In this document: piece by piece, positions 26,412 to 35,349 of the stretch
Layout of the letters: every line of letters starts with the position of its first letter
How positions within the stretch are numbered: the stretch's first letter is position 1
Assembly (NCBI RefSeq): GCF_900099825.1
Contig: NZ_LT629693.1
Location: 2,604,001-2,668,000 of the forward strand
DNA: 64,000 nucleotides
Reading direction: 5' to 3'
DNA from: Bradyrhizobium ottawaense
GTDB taxonomy: Bacteria; Pseudomonadota; Alphaproteobacteria; Rhizobiales; Xanthobacteraceae
Position numbers and translations under genes: made by a program
Notes under the pieces: model-generated
Database searches by the model: none
Seen by the model: the letters and a program-made list of their open reading frames with translations, nothing else
Told to the model about the DNA's origin: nothing

Positions 26412-26601
26412 GCCGACCCCTACGCGGCCGGCGGCCTTTGCGATTTCCCCGGCCGGCTGCTATGGAATGGCCCCATGTTCGCGCGGCGCACCATACGCAT
26501 TAGCGGCCCGGCTTCCGCCTGAGCTTCGGCTCGGCGCAAGACCGGGATGTCCCTGCTTCATCCGCGTTTCAGCGCCGTTTACGAGCCAAATCAGAGCATT
26601 C

Positions 26602-29600
26602 ATGTCCGAAAAACCGCAAAAGTCCGACGTCGCCGACTATTCCAAAACCTTGTTCCTGCCGCAGACGGATTTCCCGATGCGCGCCGGCCTGCCGAAGCTC
26701 GAGCCTGAAATCCTCAAGCACTGGAACGAGATCGACCTCTACGGCAAGCTGCGCGAGGGCGCCAAGGGCCGGGCCAAATTCGTGCTGCATGACGGCCCAC
26801 CCTACGCCAACGGCAACATCCATATCGGCCACTCCCTGAACAAGATCCTCAAGGACGTGGTGACCAAGAGCCAGCAGATGCTCGGCTTCGATTCCAACTA
26901 CGTGCCGGGCTGGGACTGTCACGGCCTGCCGATCGAATGGAAGATCGAGGAAGAGAACTACCGCTCCAAGGGCAAGCAGAAGCCTGACTTCCGCGACTCG
27001 GCGGCGATGGTGGCGTTCCGCAAGGAATGCCGCGCCTACGCGACGCACTGGCTCAACGTACAGCGCGAGGAATTCAAGCGGCTCGGCATCATCGGCGACT
27101 GGGATCATCCCTACGCCACCATGAGCTATCCCGCCGAAGCCCAGATCGCGCGCGAGCTGATGAAGTTCGCCGCCAACGGCACGCTCTATCGCGGCTCCAA
27201 GCCTGTCATGTGGAGCGTGGTGGAGAAGACCGCGCTGGCCGAAGCCGAGGTCGAATATGAGGACTACACCTCCGATACGGTGTGGGTGAAGTTTCCGGTC
27301 ACCTCGCCGGCGCATGGCGCACTCGCCAACGCTTCCGTCGTGATCTGGACCACGACGCCGTGGACGCTGCCCGGCAACCGGGCGATCTCGTTCTCGCCGA
27401 AGATCGGCTATGGCCTCTTTGAGGTCACCGACGCACCATCAGACAATTGGGCGAAAAATGGCGACCTGCTGATCCTCGCCGATGCGCTCGCCGAAGGCGT
27501 ATTCAAGCAGGCGCGCGTCACTGCCTACAAGAAGGTGCGCGACCTGCCGGCCGACACGCTGGACGCGGTGGAATGCGCCCATCCGCTGAAGGGCGTCGGC
27601 GGCGGCTACGAATTCACCGTGCCATTGCTGCCCGGAGACCACGTCACCGACGATACCGGCACCGGCTTCGTGCACACCGCGCCCGGTCACGGCCGCGAGG
27701 ACTTCGATGTCTGGATGGCGAACGCGCGCGAGCTGGAAGCGCGCGGCATCAACACCACGATCCCCTACACCGTCGACGAGAACGGCGCCTTCACCGACCA
27801 TGCGCCGGGCTTTACCGGCAAGCGCGTGATCAACGACAAAGGCGAAAAGGGCGACGCCAACGAGGCCGTGATCACGGCACTGATCGACGCCGGCAAGCTG
27901 TTGGCGCGCGGCCGGCTCAAGCACCAATACCCGCATTCCTGGCGCTCGAAGAAACCGGTGATCTTCCGCAACACGCCGCAATGGTTCATCGCGATGGACA
28001 AAGCGATTACTCCAAACAAGGTGGTTTGGGGCGGCGGTCCGAATACCTTGACACTGACCGGCGACGACACTCTGCGGAACCGGGCTCTGAAAGCGATCTC
28101 CGTAACGCAATGGGTGCCGCAGTCCGGCGAAAACCGCATCAACGGCATGATCAACAGCAAGCCCGACTGGGTGATCTCGCGCCAGCGCGCCTGGGGCGTG
28201 CCGATCGCGGTGTTCGTGCGCGAGAAGGGCGACGGCTCGGCCGAAATCCTGCAGGACGAAGCCGTCAACAAGCGCATCACGGAGGCCTTCGAAAAGGAAG
28301 GCGCCGACGCCTGGTACATGGAAGGTGCCCGCGAACGCTTCCTTGGGCCGCTCGGCAACGAGGAATGGAAGAAGGTCGACGACATCTGCGACGTCTGGTT
28401 CGATTCCGGCTCGACGCATGCGTTCGTGCTGGAAGACCCCGTGCACTTCCCGGGGCTCGCCGGCGTCAAGCGCAAGGTCGATGGCGGCCGGGATACCGTG
28501 ATGTATCTGGAAGGCAGCGACCAGCATCGCGGCTGGTTCCAGTCGTCGCTGCTGGAAAGCTGCGGCACCCGCGGCCGCGCCCCGTTCGACATCGTGCTCA
28601 CCCACGGCTTCACGCTCGACGAGAACGGCCGCAAGATGTCGAAGTCGGTCGGCAACACCGTCGAGCCGCAAAAGATCATGAAAGATTCCGGCGCGGATAT
28701 TCTGCGGCTGTGGGTCTGCGCCACCGACTATGCCGACGACCAGCGCATCGGGCCGGAAATCCTCAAGAACACCATCGAGACCTATCGCAAATTGCGCAAC
28801 TCGATCCGCTGGATGCTCGGCACACTGCATCACTTCAAGAAGAGCGATGCCGTCGCCTTTGCCGAGATGCCCGAACTCGAGCGGCTGATGCTGCACGAGC
28901 TTGCCGGCCGCGCCGCCATCGTGCGGCAGGCCTATGCCGAGTTCGACTACAAGACCGTGGTGGCCAGCCTGTCGGCGTTCATGAACACCGAATTGTCGGC
29001 GTTCTATTTCGACATCCGCAAGGACGCGCTGTATTGCGACGCGCCGTCCTCGTTGGCGCGCAAGGCCGCACTGACCACGATCGACATCATCTGCGACGCG
29101 ATCCTGCGCTGGCTGGCGCCGGTCTTGAGCTTCACCTGCGACGAGGCCTGGCGGATGTACCGACCGAATGCCGAACCGTCGGTGCACCTGACGCTGTTCC
29201 CGGAAGGGTTCGATAAATTCCGCGATGACGCGCTGGCGGCCAAGTGGGAAACCATCCGCGACGTTAGGCGTGTGGTGACCGGCGCGCTCGAACTCGAACG
29301 CGCCGCCAAGAACATCGGCTCCTCGCTGGAGGCCTCGCCGCTGGTCTACGTCTCGGACAAGAATATCTTCAGCACGCTGTTCGACGTCGATCTCGCCGAA
29401 GTCTGCATCACCTCGAACGCGATGGTGACCAATGACGCAGCACCGGCCAATGCCTTTACGCTCGGCGACGTGCAGGGTGTCGCGGTGGTGGTCGAAAAGG
29501 CAGTCGGTACCAAATGCGCGCGGTCGTGGAAGATCCTGCCGACCGTCGGCGAGGATGCCGAATACCCTGATGTCTCGCCGCGCGACGCGCAGGCGTTGCG

Positions 29601-29631
29601 GGAGTGGAAGGCGCTGGGAGTGAGTGTGTGA
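26602..29631 (+). CDS. ileS: Isoleucyl-tRNA synthetase
   Basis: IleS charges tRNA-Ile. The 1009-aa protein has the class I signature [14 protein letters not shown] (HIGH at about residues 74-77), a long editing domain (CP1) with [12 protein letters not shown], the WFDSGSTHA segment, and KMSKSVGN near residue 680. The C-terminus ends in a short CARSWK piece rather than the four-cysteine zinc finger of enterobacterial enzymes. The start at 26602 follows a 190-bp gap. Its last codons overlap lspA by four bases (GTGA), a common ileS-lspA arrangement. Confidence 0.97.
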   Translation: MSEKPQKSDVADYSKTLFLPQTDFPMRAGLPKLEPEILKHWNEIDLYGKLREGAKGRAKFVLHDGPPYANGNIHIGHSLNKILKDVVTKSQQMLGFDSNYVPGWDCHGLPIEWKIEEENYRSKGKQKPDFRDSAAMVAFRKECRAYATHWLNVQREEFKRLGIIGDWDHPYATMSYPAEAQIARELMKFAANGTLYRGSKPVMWSVVEKTALAEAEVEYEDYTSDTVWVKFPVTSPAHGALANASVVIWTTTPWTLPGNRAISFSPKIGYGLFEVTDAPSDNWAKNGDLLILADALAEGVFKQARVTAYKKVRDLPADTLDAVECAHPLKGVGGGYEFTVPLLPGDHVTDDTGTGFVHTAPGHGREDFDVWMANARELEARGINTTIPYTVDENGAFTDHAPGFTGKRVINDKGEKGDANEAVITALIDAGKLLARGRLKHQYPHSWRSKKPVIFRNTPQWFIAMDKAITPNKVVWGGGPNTLTLTGDDTLRNRALKAISVTQWVPQSGENRINGMINSKPDWVISRQRAWGVPIAVFVREKGDGSAEILQDEAVNKRITEAFEKEGADAWYMEGARERFLGPLGNEEWKKVDDICDVWFDSGSTHAFVLEDPVHFPGLAGVKRKVDGGRDTVMYLEGSDQHRGWFQSSLLESCGTRGRAPFDIVLTHGFTLDENGRKMSKSVGNTVEPQKIMKDSGADILRLWVCATDYADDQRIGPEILKNTIETYRKLRNSIRWMLGTLHHFKKSDAVAFAEMPELERLMLHELAGRAAIVRQAYAEFDYKTVVASLSAFMNTELSAFYFDIRKDALYCDAPSSLARKAALTTIDIICDAILRWLAPVLSFTCDEAWRMYRPNAEPSVHLTLFPEGFDKFRDDALAAKWETIRDVRRVVTGALELERAAKNIGSSLEASPLVYVSDKNIFSTLFDVDLAEVCITSNAMVTNDAAPANAFTLGDVQGVAVVVEKAVGTKCARSWKILPTVGEDAEYPDVSPRDAQALREWKALGVSV

Positions 29632-30125
29632 CCCCTCACCTCCGCGCCGGCGTCATCGCCGCGATTGCCGCCCTGGTCGCAGACCAGGCTTCAAAACTCT
29701 GGCTGCTCAACGTGCTCGACATCGCCCATCGCGGCGCGGTCAAGGTCGCGCCGTTTTTCGACCTGGAGCTGGCCTGGAATGTCGGAATCAGCTTCGGCTG
29801 GCTGCAGTCCGACAGCCCGATGGCGCAGGTGGGCCTGATGGCCGTCAAGGTGGTGGCCGTGGTCGTGCTGGCGGTCTGGATGGCGCGGTCCCGCACCTTG
29901 CTGGCGACCGTGGCGCTCGGCCTGATCATTGGCGGCGCTGTCGGCAACGGCATCGACCGCTTCCTGCATGGCGCGGTGGTCGATTTCGCCCATTTCCATC
30001 TCGAAATCAGTGGAATCAGGTACAGCTGGTACGTGTTTAACCTTGCGGATGTGGCCATTGTTGCCGGGGTAGCGGCCCTATTGTATGACTCCTTCCTGGG
30101 AGTCCCCGCCGCAAAAGCGCCCTGA
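29628..30125 (+). CDS. lspA: Prolipoprotein signal peptidase
   Basis: LspA cleaves the signal peptides of lipoproteins after diacylglycerol is added, in the inner membrane. The 165-aa protein has four hydrophobic helices. Family motifs are [25 protein letters not shown] (NxGxxFG), [19 protein letters not shown] and [11 protein letters not shown], which supply the two catalytic aspartates (GIDR and NLAD). The GTG at 29628 overlaps the ileS stop and has GGGAG upstream, giving a standard length. Confidence 0.96.
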   Translation: MTPHLRAGVIAAIAALVADQASKLWLLNVLDIAHRGAVKVAPFFDLELAWNVGISFGWLQSDSPMAQVGLMAVKVVAVVVLAVWMARSRTLLATVALGLIIGGAVGNGIDRFLHGAVVDFAHFHLEISGIRYSWYVFNLADVAIVAGVAALLYDSFLGVPAAKAP

Positions 30126-30226
30126 TCCCGGCCGATACGGACCCCCAGCGGTATGTTACCTGCATGCGCGGGATTACGCCCTAAAGCCGGCCCCGCCGTT
30201 TGCGGAACTTGAATGGGAACAGCGCG

Positions 30227-30937
30227 ATGCGCCAAACCGAAGCCAGCTTCCGGATGTTGCAGACCCCCCCGTTGACGCGGGCGCTGCGGCTCGCCGCCAT
30301 GGCGCTGGGCATCGGCCTCGTGATGGCCGCCGGCCCGGTCCGCGCCGGTGACGACGATGACGACGACAAGACCTTCGAGGAAAAGATCATCGAAGGCATC
30401 ATGGCCGGCATCGGCGGCACCAACATGGAAAACAAAGGCATCGATTACCGCGAGCGTTCCCCGCTGGTGGTTCCGCCCAAGATCGACCTGCCGCCGCCGG
30501 CCGGCACTTCGGCCGAAGTGAAGGCGCCGAACTGGCCAAAGGATCCCGACGAGCAGCGCCGCAAGGCCGCCGCCGCGGCCCGCAAGAAGGAAAACAAGGA
30601 TCCGGCGCTGCAGGCCCGCATCCTGACGCCGGCCGAACTCGCGGTCGGCAAGACCGCGGCGCCCTCGCGCACCAACAACGATCCAGTTCAGCCCGGCACG
30701 AACAACAACAATCCGATCCTGAGCCCCTCGCAGCTCGGCTATAGCGGCGGCTTCAGCGGCCTGTTCGGCGGCAGCAAGACCGAGACGGCTCCGTTCAAGG
30801 GCGAGCCGACGCGGGATACCCTGACCATGCCGCCGCCCGGTTACCAGACGCCGTCATCGAATTTTGCCTACGGCACCGGACCGAAGGAATCGCTCAATAA
30901 GGAATACAATCCGGCCGCCGGCAAGTATGGCGAATAG
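30227..30937 (+). CDS. Exported proline- and alanine-rich protein of unknown function
   Basis: The 236-aa protein has a signal peptide (hydrophobic stretch at about residues 20-38, with cleavage near VRAGD), immediately followed by an acidic run (GDDDDDDK). The mature part is low complexity: a KKENKDPALQ region, asparagine-rich NNNNPILS, a glycine-rich YSGGFSGLFGGS segment and a C-terminal tail. No domain is recognised. It follows lspA by 101 bp and precedes the M16 peptidase pair, so an envelope role is likely but unproven. Confidence 0.65.
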   Translation: MRQTEASFRMLQTPPLTRALRLAAMALGIGLVMAAGPVRAGDDDDDDKTFEEKIIEGIMAGIGGTNMENKGIDYRERSPLVVPPKIDLPPPAGTSAEVKAPNWPKDPDEQRRKAAAAARKKENKDPALQARILTPAELAVGKTAAPSRTNNDPVQPGTNNNNPILSPSQLGYSGGFSGLFGGSKTETAPFKGEPTRDTLTMPPPGYQTPSSNFAYGTGPKESLNKEYNPAAGKYGE

Positions 30938-31102
30938 TTAAGCCGATCTCTCGCCTTCGTGACGATTCCGCAGCACCGGCGCGGTGTACGATATCGCGGC
31001 TTCATCCCGAACGATTGGTTCGGGTTCGCCCCCAACAATTGCGCGAATTCCCGTCGCAAAACCGGTAACCGCTTTTGCGGAATACGCGCCAGACAGGTCC
31101 TG

Positions 31103-32497
31103 ATGACATCGCACCGCTTTGCCGTTTCGCTCGTTGCCGCAGCCCTCGTCTCCACATTCGCCTTTTCCGACGGCCCCGCCTTCGCCCAGACCACGGTGAC
31201 GTCGGAGCGGCCTGCCAGCTTTACCCTTGGCAACGGCCTGCAGGTGGTGGTGATCCCCGATCACCGCACCCCGGTCGTGACGCAGATGATCTGGTACAAG
31301 GTCGGCTCCGCCGACGAGACGCCGGGCAAATCGGGGCTGGCGCATTTCCTCGAACACCTGATGTTCAAGGGCACCAGCAAGCATCCGGTCGGTGAGTTTT
31401 CCCAGACCGTGCTGCGGATCGGCGGCAACGAGAACGCCTTCACCTCGGTCGACTACACCGGCTATTTCCAGCGCGTGCCGCGCGAGCAACTCGCGAGCAT
31501 GATGGAATTCGAGGCCGACCGCATGACCGGCCTCGTTCTCAAGGACGAGAACGTGCTGCCGGAGCGCGATGTCGTGCTGGAGGAATTCAACATGCGGGTC
31601 GCCAACAATCCGGATGCGCGGCTGACCGAGCAGATCATGGCGGCGCTGTATCTCAACCATCCCTATGGCCGTCCGGTGATCGGCTGGCATCAGGAGATCG
31701 AGAAGCTCGACCGCGAGGATGCGCTGGCGTTCTACAAGCGCTTCTACGCGCCGAACAATGCGATCCTGGTGATCGCGGGCGACGTCGACGCCAAGGATAT
31801 CCGCCCGATGGTGGAAAATGCCTATGGCGCCATTCCCGCCCAGCCGGCCATCCCGGCGCAACGCGTCCGCCCGCAGGAGCCGGTGCCGGCGGCGCCGCGC
31901 ACCGTGACGCTGTCCGATCCGCGCGTCGAACAGACCGGCCTGCGGCGCTATTACCTCGTCCCCTCGTCCGCGACCGCTGCCGCCGGCGAAGGCCCGGCGC
32001 TGGACGTGCTGGCGCAATTGATGGGCGGCGGCTCCAACTCCTACCTCTATCGCGCGCTGGTGATCGACAGTCCGCTCGCGATCAGTGCCGGCGCCGGCTA
32101 TCAGGGCACCTCGCTCGATCCGTCGCAGTTCTCGATCTCGGTCTCGCCGAAATCCGGCGTCGAGTTCGCGCAGATCGAACAGGTGATCGACCGCGTGATC
32201 GCGGATGTGATCCAGAACCCCGCCCGTGCGGAAGACCTCGAGCGGGTCAAGACGCAACTGATCGCGGAGGCGATCTACGCCCAGGACAACCAGGCGACGC
32301 TGGCGCGCTGGTATGGCGGCGCGCTCACCACCGGACTTTCGATCGACGATATCAGAAGCTGGCCCGACCGGATTCGCGCGGTCACCGCCGCGCAGGTCCG
32401 CGACGCCGCGCAGAAATGGCTCGACAAGAAGCGTTCGGTGACCGGCTACCTGATCAAGGATACCACCGCGCCGAAGCGCGAGGAGAAACGCTCGTGA
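31103..32497 (+). CDS. M16 family zinc peptidase, catalytic subunit
   Basis: The 464-aa protein has a signal peptide (MTSHRFAVSLVAAALVS, cleavage near AFAQ), so it acts in the periplasm. The inverted zinc motif HFLEH is at residues 81-85, and the distal glutamate is in FEADRM. It contains SGLAHFLEHLMF, ENAFTSVDYTGYF and the C-terminal half domain with LMGGGSNSYLYRAL. Catalytic M16B proteins of this type are usually paired with a non-catalytic partner, which is the next gene, overlapping by four bases. The substrates are probably peptides of the envelope. Confidence 0.93.
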   Translation: MTSHRFAVSLVAAALVSTFAFSDGPAFAQTTVTSERPASFTLGNGLQVVVIPDHRTPVVTQMIWYKVGSADETPGKSGLAHFLEHLMFKGTSKHPVGEFSQTVLRIGGNENAFTSVDYTGYFQRVPREQLASMMEFEADRMTGLVLKDENVLPERDVVLEEFNMRVANNPDARLTEQIMAALYLNHPYGRPVIGWHQEIEKLDREDALAFYKRFYAPNNAILVIAGDVDAKDIRPMVENAYGAIPAQPAIPAQRVRPQEPVPAAPRTVTLSDPRVEQTGLRRYYLVPSSATAAAGEGPALDVLAQLMGGGSNSYLYRALVIDSPLAISAGAGYQGTSLDPSQFSISVSPKSGVEFAQIEQVIDRVIADVIQNPARAEDLERVKTQLIAEAIYAQDNQATLARWYGGALTTGLSIDDIRSWPDRIRAVTAAQVRDAAQKWLDKKRSVTGYLIKDTTAPKREEKRS

Positions 32498-33864
32498 TCC
32501 GTTTTCAGATTGGCGCGCAGCGCTTCGCTTCCATTCTTGCCGCCTGCGTTGCGCTGATCTCTCTCACAGCGACCCCGTCGCATGCCGCCGCAAAAATCCA
32601 GCGGCTGGTCTCGCCCGGCGGCATCGAGGCCTGGTTCGTGCAGGACGCGACCGTGCCCCTGATCGCGATGGAATATGCCTTCGGCGGCGGTGCCACCCAG
32701 GATCCGGCCGGCAAGTCCGGCGTCGGCAACATGGTTGCCAGCCTGCTCGATGAGGGCTCCGGCGATCTCGATTCCACGACCTTTCACGAGCGCCTCGACC
32801 GCCGCGCCATCGAATTGAGCTTCTCGTCGACGCGGGATTATTTCCGCGGCTCGTTGCGCATGCTCAAGGACAACAAGGACGAGGCCTACGACCTGTTGCG
32901 GCTGTCGCTGACCTCGCCGCATTTCGACAGCACCGACGTCGAGCGGATTCGCGCGCAGGTGATCTCGGGGTTGCGGCGCGACACGACCAATCCCTCCGCG
33001 CTGGCGAGCCGCAAGTTCCTCGAAATCACCTTCGGCGACCATCCCTATAGCCGGCAGGCCAGCGGCACGCTCGACAGCGTGCCGAAAATCGATGTCGCCG
33101 ACCTGAAGGACTATGTCGGCCGCGTGATCGCAAAGGATACGCTGCGGATCGCCGTGGTCGGCGACGTTGACGCCGACACGCTCGGCAAGCTGCTGGACAA
33201 GACGTTCGGCGGATTGCCGGCCAAGTCCAACCTGACGCCAATCGCCGACGTGCAGGCCGCCAGGCCGCCGCAGCGCGCCTTCATCCCGCTCGACGTGCCG
33301 CAGACCGTGGTGACCTTCGGCGGCCCCGGCATCGGCCGCCACGATCCGAATTTCATGGCGGCTTACGTCGTCAACCACATTCTCGGCGGCGGCGGCCTGT
33401 CGTCGCGGCTCTACAAGGAAGTCCGCGAAAAGCGCGGCCTGGCCTATTCGGTCTACGAGTCGCTGCTCTGGATGGATCATTCCGCGGTTTTCGTCGGCAA
33501 CACCGGCACCCGTGCCGATCGCGCCGGCGAGACCGTCGATGCGATCGAGAAGGAAATCCGCCGCATCGCCGAGGACGGCCCGACCCAGAAAGAGCTGGAC
33601 GAAGCCAAGTCGTATCTGAAGGGCTCGCAGATGCTGGCGCTCGATACCTCCTCGAAGCTGGCGCAGGGGATGCTGCAGTACCAGCTCGACAAGCTGCCGA
33701 TCGATTATATCGAGAAGCGCAATGCCATTGTCGACGCCGTGACGCTCGACGACGCCAGGAAGGCCGCCAGGTTCTTGTGGGGTCAGGGCCTCCTGACCGT
33801 CATCGTCGGCCGCGCCCCGCAGGCCGCCGCCCAGCCCGCCGCGGCGCCGCCGAAGGCGAATTAA
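32494..33864 (+). CDS. M16 family peptidase, non-catalytic partner
   Basis: The 456-aa protein has the same fold as the preceding peptidase but lacks the HxxEH motif: the equivalent position reads GNMVASLLDEGS. It retains the R/Y-type C-terminal half (LGGGGLSSRLYKEVREKRGLAYSVY), which in M16B heterodimers helps substrate binding. The signal peptide is MIRFQIGAQRFASILAACVA with cleavage near SHAAA. The GTG at 32494 overlaps the previous stop and has AGGAG upstream. The pair is probably one enzyme with one active site. Confidence 0.92.
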   Translation: MIRFQIGAQRFASILAACVALISLTATPSHAAAKIQRLVSPGGIEAWFVQDATVPLIAMEYAFGGGATQDPAGKSGVGNMVASLLDEGSGDLDSTTFHERLDRRAIELSFSSTRDYFRGSLRMLKDNKDEAYDLLRLSLTSPHFDSTDVERIRAQVISGLRRDTTNPSALASRKFLEITFGDHPYSRQASGTLDSVPKIDVADLKDYVGRVIAKDTLRIAVVGDVDADTLGKLLDKTFGGLPAKSNLTPIADVQAARPPQRAFIPLDVPQTVVTFGGPGIGRHDPNFMAAYVVNHILGGGGLSSRLYKEVREKRGLAYSVYESLLWMDHSAVFVGNTGTRADRAGETVDAIEKEIRRIAEDGPTQKELDEAKSYLKGSQMLALDTSSKLAQGMLQYQLDKLPIDYIEKRNAIVDAVTLDDARKAARFLWGQGLLTVIVGRAPQAAAQPAAAPPKAN

Positions 33865-33906
33865 TTTCATCCGAGATCGACCGCACTCCCTCCGGCGAAA
33901 CACACT

Positions 33907-33939
33907 CCATTCTCTCCCCCCTTGCGGGGGAGAGAATGG
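33907..33939. repeat. Perfect 14-bp inverted repeat after the M16 pair
   Basis: CCATTCTCTCCCCC, loop CTTGC, GGGGGAGAGAATGG. No T-tract follows, so it is not a standard terminator, though it may stabilise or end the M16 transcript. Confidence 0.8.
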
Positions 33940-34014
33940 AAAAAGCGCGGCAAAGAAACTTCAACGCAAAACCGCTATTGTGCGCTCGCCGATTCTCATT
34001 TCCCGGTGAATGTC

Positions 34015-34434
34015 ATGCTGCGGATCTCCCGCGACCTCACGATCGACGAGAACGACATCGTGATCGATTTCGTCCGCGCCTCCGGTCCGGGCGGTCAGAA
34101 CGTCAACAAGCTCTCCACCGCGGCCCAGTTGCGCTTCGACACGCGCAAGGTCACGCTGCCGGAGGACGCTGCGCTGCGGCTCAATCGTCTGGCCGGCCAG
34201 CGCATGACCAAGGACGGCGTCATCGTGATCCACGCCCAGCGTTTCCGCACCCAGGAACGCAACCGGGCCGACGCCATCGACCGCCTGCTCGAACTGCTGC
34301 GCGAGGCCATGGTGCGACCGATCCCGCGGCGGGCGACCAAGCCGACCTTCGGATCGAAGCAGCGCCGGCTGGAAGGCAAGAAGCGCCGCAGCGACGTCAA
34401 GGCAGGGCGCGGCACGCGCGGCTACGACGATTGA
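34015..34434 (+). CDS. arfB: Alternative ribosome-rescue factor ArfB (peptidyl-tRNA hydrolase)
   Basis: ArfB (YaeJ) releases peptides from stalled ribosomes lacking a stop codon. The 139-aa protein has the release-factor GGQ motif at residues 26-28 (ASGPGGQNVNKLST), and a C-terminal basic tail (RRLEGKKRRSDVKAG) that enters the empty mRNA channel in homologues. The N-terminus MLRISRDLTIDENDIVIDF is normal. The start at 34015 is chosen for family match over the longer open frame upstream. Confidence 0.94.
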   Translation: MLRISRDLTIDENDIVIDFVRASGPGGQNVNKLSTAAQLRFDTRKVTLPEDAALRLNRLAGQRMTKDGVIVIHAQRFRTQERNRADAIDRLLELLREAMVRPIPRRATKPTFGSKQRRLEGKKRRSDVKAGRGTRGYDD

Positions 34435-34453
34435 GGTCTCCGCCGCCGTCATC

Positions 34454-34981
34454 TCAATCCTTGACCAGATATTCCCGGATCATGAGCCGCGCGCGGTGAA
34501 TGCGCGCCTTGACGCTCTCGCGCGTCAGGGCGAGCACCGCGCCGATCTCGTCGATCGACAGTTCCTCGATATCGCGCAGCACCTCGCGATAATGATCCGG
34601 CAGCGACTGGATCGCGCGGGACAGATCGATGCGGATGTCTTCCGCCGGCAGATGCACCAGGCGCGCTTCGGCAACGTCGGCCGGCGTGGCGGCCATCCCC
34701 ATCGAGCCGCGCAGCAGGCGAAGGCAGGCGCGCCGCGCCACCGCGAGCAGCCACGCCGAAAACGACGTCACTGCCCGCAAAGTTCCGACGCGCCGGTACA
34801 GCAGCAACAGCGTTTCCTGAACCGCGTCGTCGATGTCGGCCGCGCGGCAGTTGCGCGCGGCATAGCGGCGGATATCCGGCGGCGCTGCCGAGATCAGCAA
34901 GACCAGCGCGTTCTCGTCACCGCAGCGCGCGGCTTCGATCAGGCTCGGGTCAGCGCGCCCGGTTCGCGCCAGCGAGGTCAT
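34454..34981 (-). CDS. ECF-type RNA polymerase sigma factor
   Basis: This 175-aa protein is a group 4 (ECF) sigma factor. The region 2 helices include IDDAVQETLLLLYRRVG and the SFSAWLLAVARRACLRLLR segment. Region 4 is LPDHYREVLRDIEELSIDEIGAV, with the recognition helix LTRESVKARIHRARL. It lacks an obvious adjacent anti-sigma factor. The upstream gene in the same direction encodes a 68-aa membrane protein whose stop overlaps this start (ATGA), so the small protein may serve as sensor or partner. Self-regulation is plausible, but I could not identify a clear ECF promoter upstream. Confidence 0.9.
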   Translation of the reverse strand: MTSLARTGRADPSLIEAARCGDENALVLLISAAPPDIRRYAARNCRAADIDDAVQETLLLLYRRVGTLRAVTSFSAWLLAVARRACLRLLRGSMGMAATPADVAEARLVHLPAEDIRIDLSRAIQSLPDHYREVLRDIEELSIDEIGAVLALTRESVKARIHRARLMIREYLVKD

Positions 34982-35184
34982 GACAAGGGCAGCCTCCGGC
35001 CCGCCATGGCGCACATCGGGCAGAATCCGAAGAATCCGGTCATCAGGGTCACCCCTCCGGCAGCGCCAATCAAATAGCCGATCGGCAGGCCCTGAAAACC
35101 CAGCAACCCACATGCGACCATGGCCGTGCCCCCGATAACCCGCGCAGCCCGCTCCCAGCCCGGCAAATTCTTGCGATAAAACAT
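34978..35184 (-). CDS. DUF2892 small membrane protein
   Basis: The 68-aa protein is an inner-membrane protein with two hydrophobic helices (RVIGGTAMVACGLLGF and LIGAAGGVTLMTGFFG). It ends in FCPMCAMAGRRLPLS. The CPMC pair of cysteines could bind metal or sense redox, which is inference. The start at 35184 has a very strong ribosome site (AGAGGAG). Its stop overlaps the ECF sigma start by four bases, so the two proteins are produced together. An inverted repeat lies 18-43 bp upstream of the start. Confidence 0.85.
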   Translation of the reverse strand: MFYRKNLPGWERAARVIGGTAMVACGLLGFQGLPIGYLIGAAGGVTLMTGFFGFCPMCAMAGRRLPLS

Positions 35185-35201
35185 GATAGCTCCTCTGGTT
35201 T

Positions 35202-35227
35202 CACGAGAGAACTCATGCGCTCTCGTG
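35202..35227. promoter_or_regulatory. Inverted repeat upstream of the DUF2892/sigma operon
   Basis: CACGAGAG (35202-35209) and CTCTCGTG (35220-35227) around a 10-base centre. The position, 18-43 bp upstream of the DUF2892 start, suits an operator or leader hairpin. Confidence 0.5.
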
Positions 35228-35349
35228 TCATAGAGCCGTCCGGCCGGGCTTTCGGTTCGCCCGTCGCCAACTATATTTGGCCCCGGATTCACAGGGAAAA
35301 CCGGCCGGTTTGAGTCCCGCCTCGGCCCCAAATCGGCTACCAACAGCCC

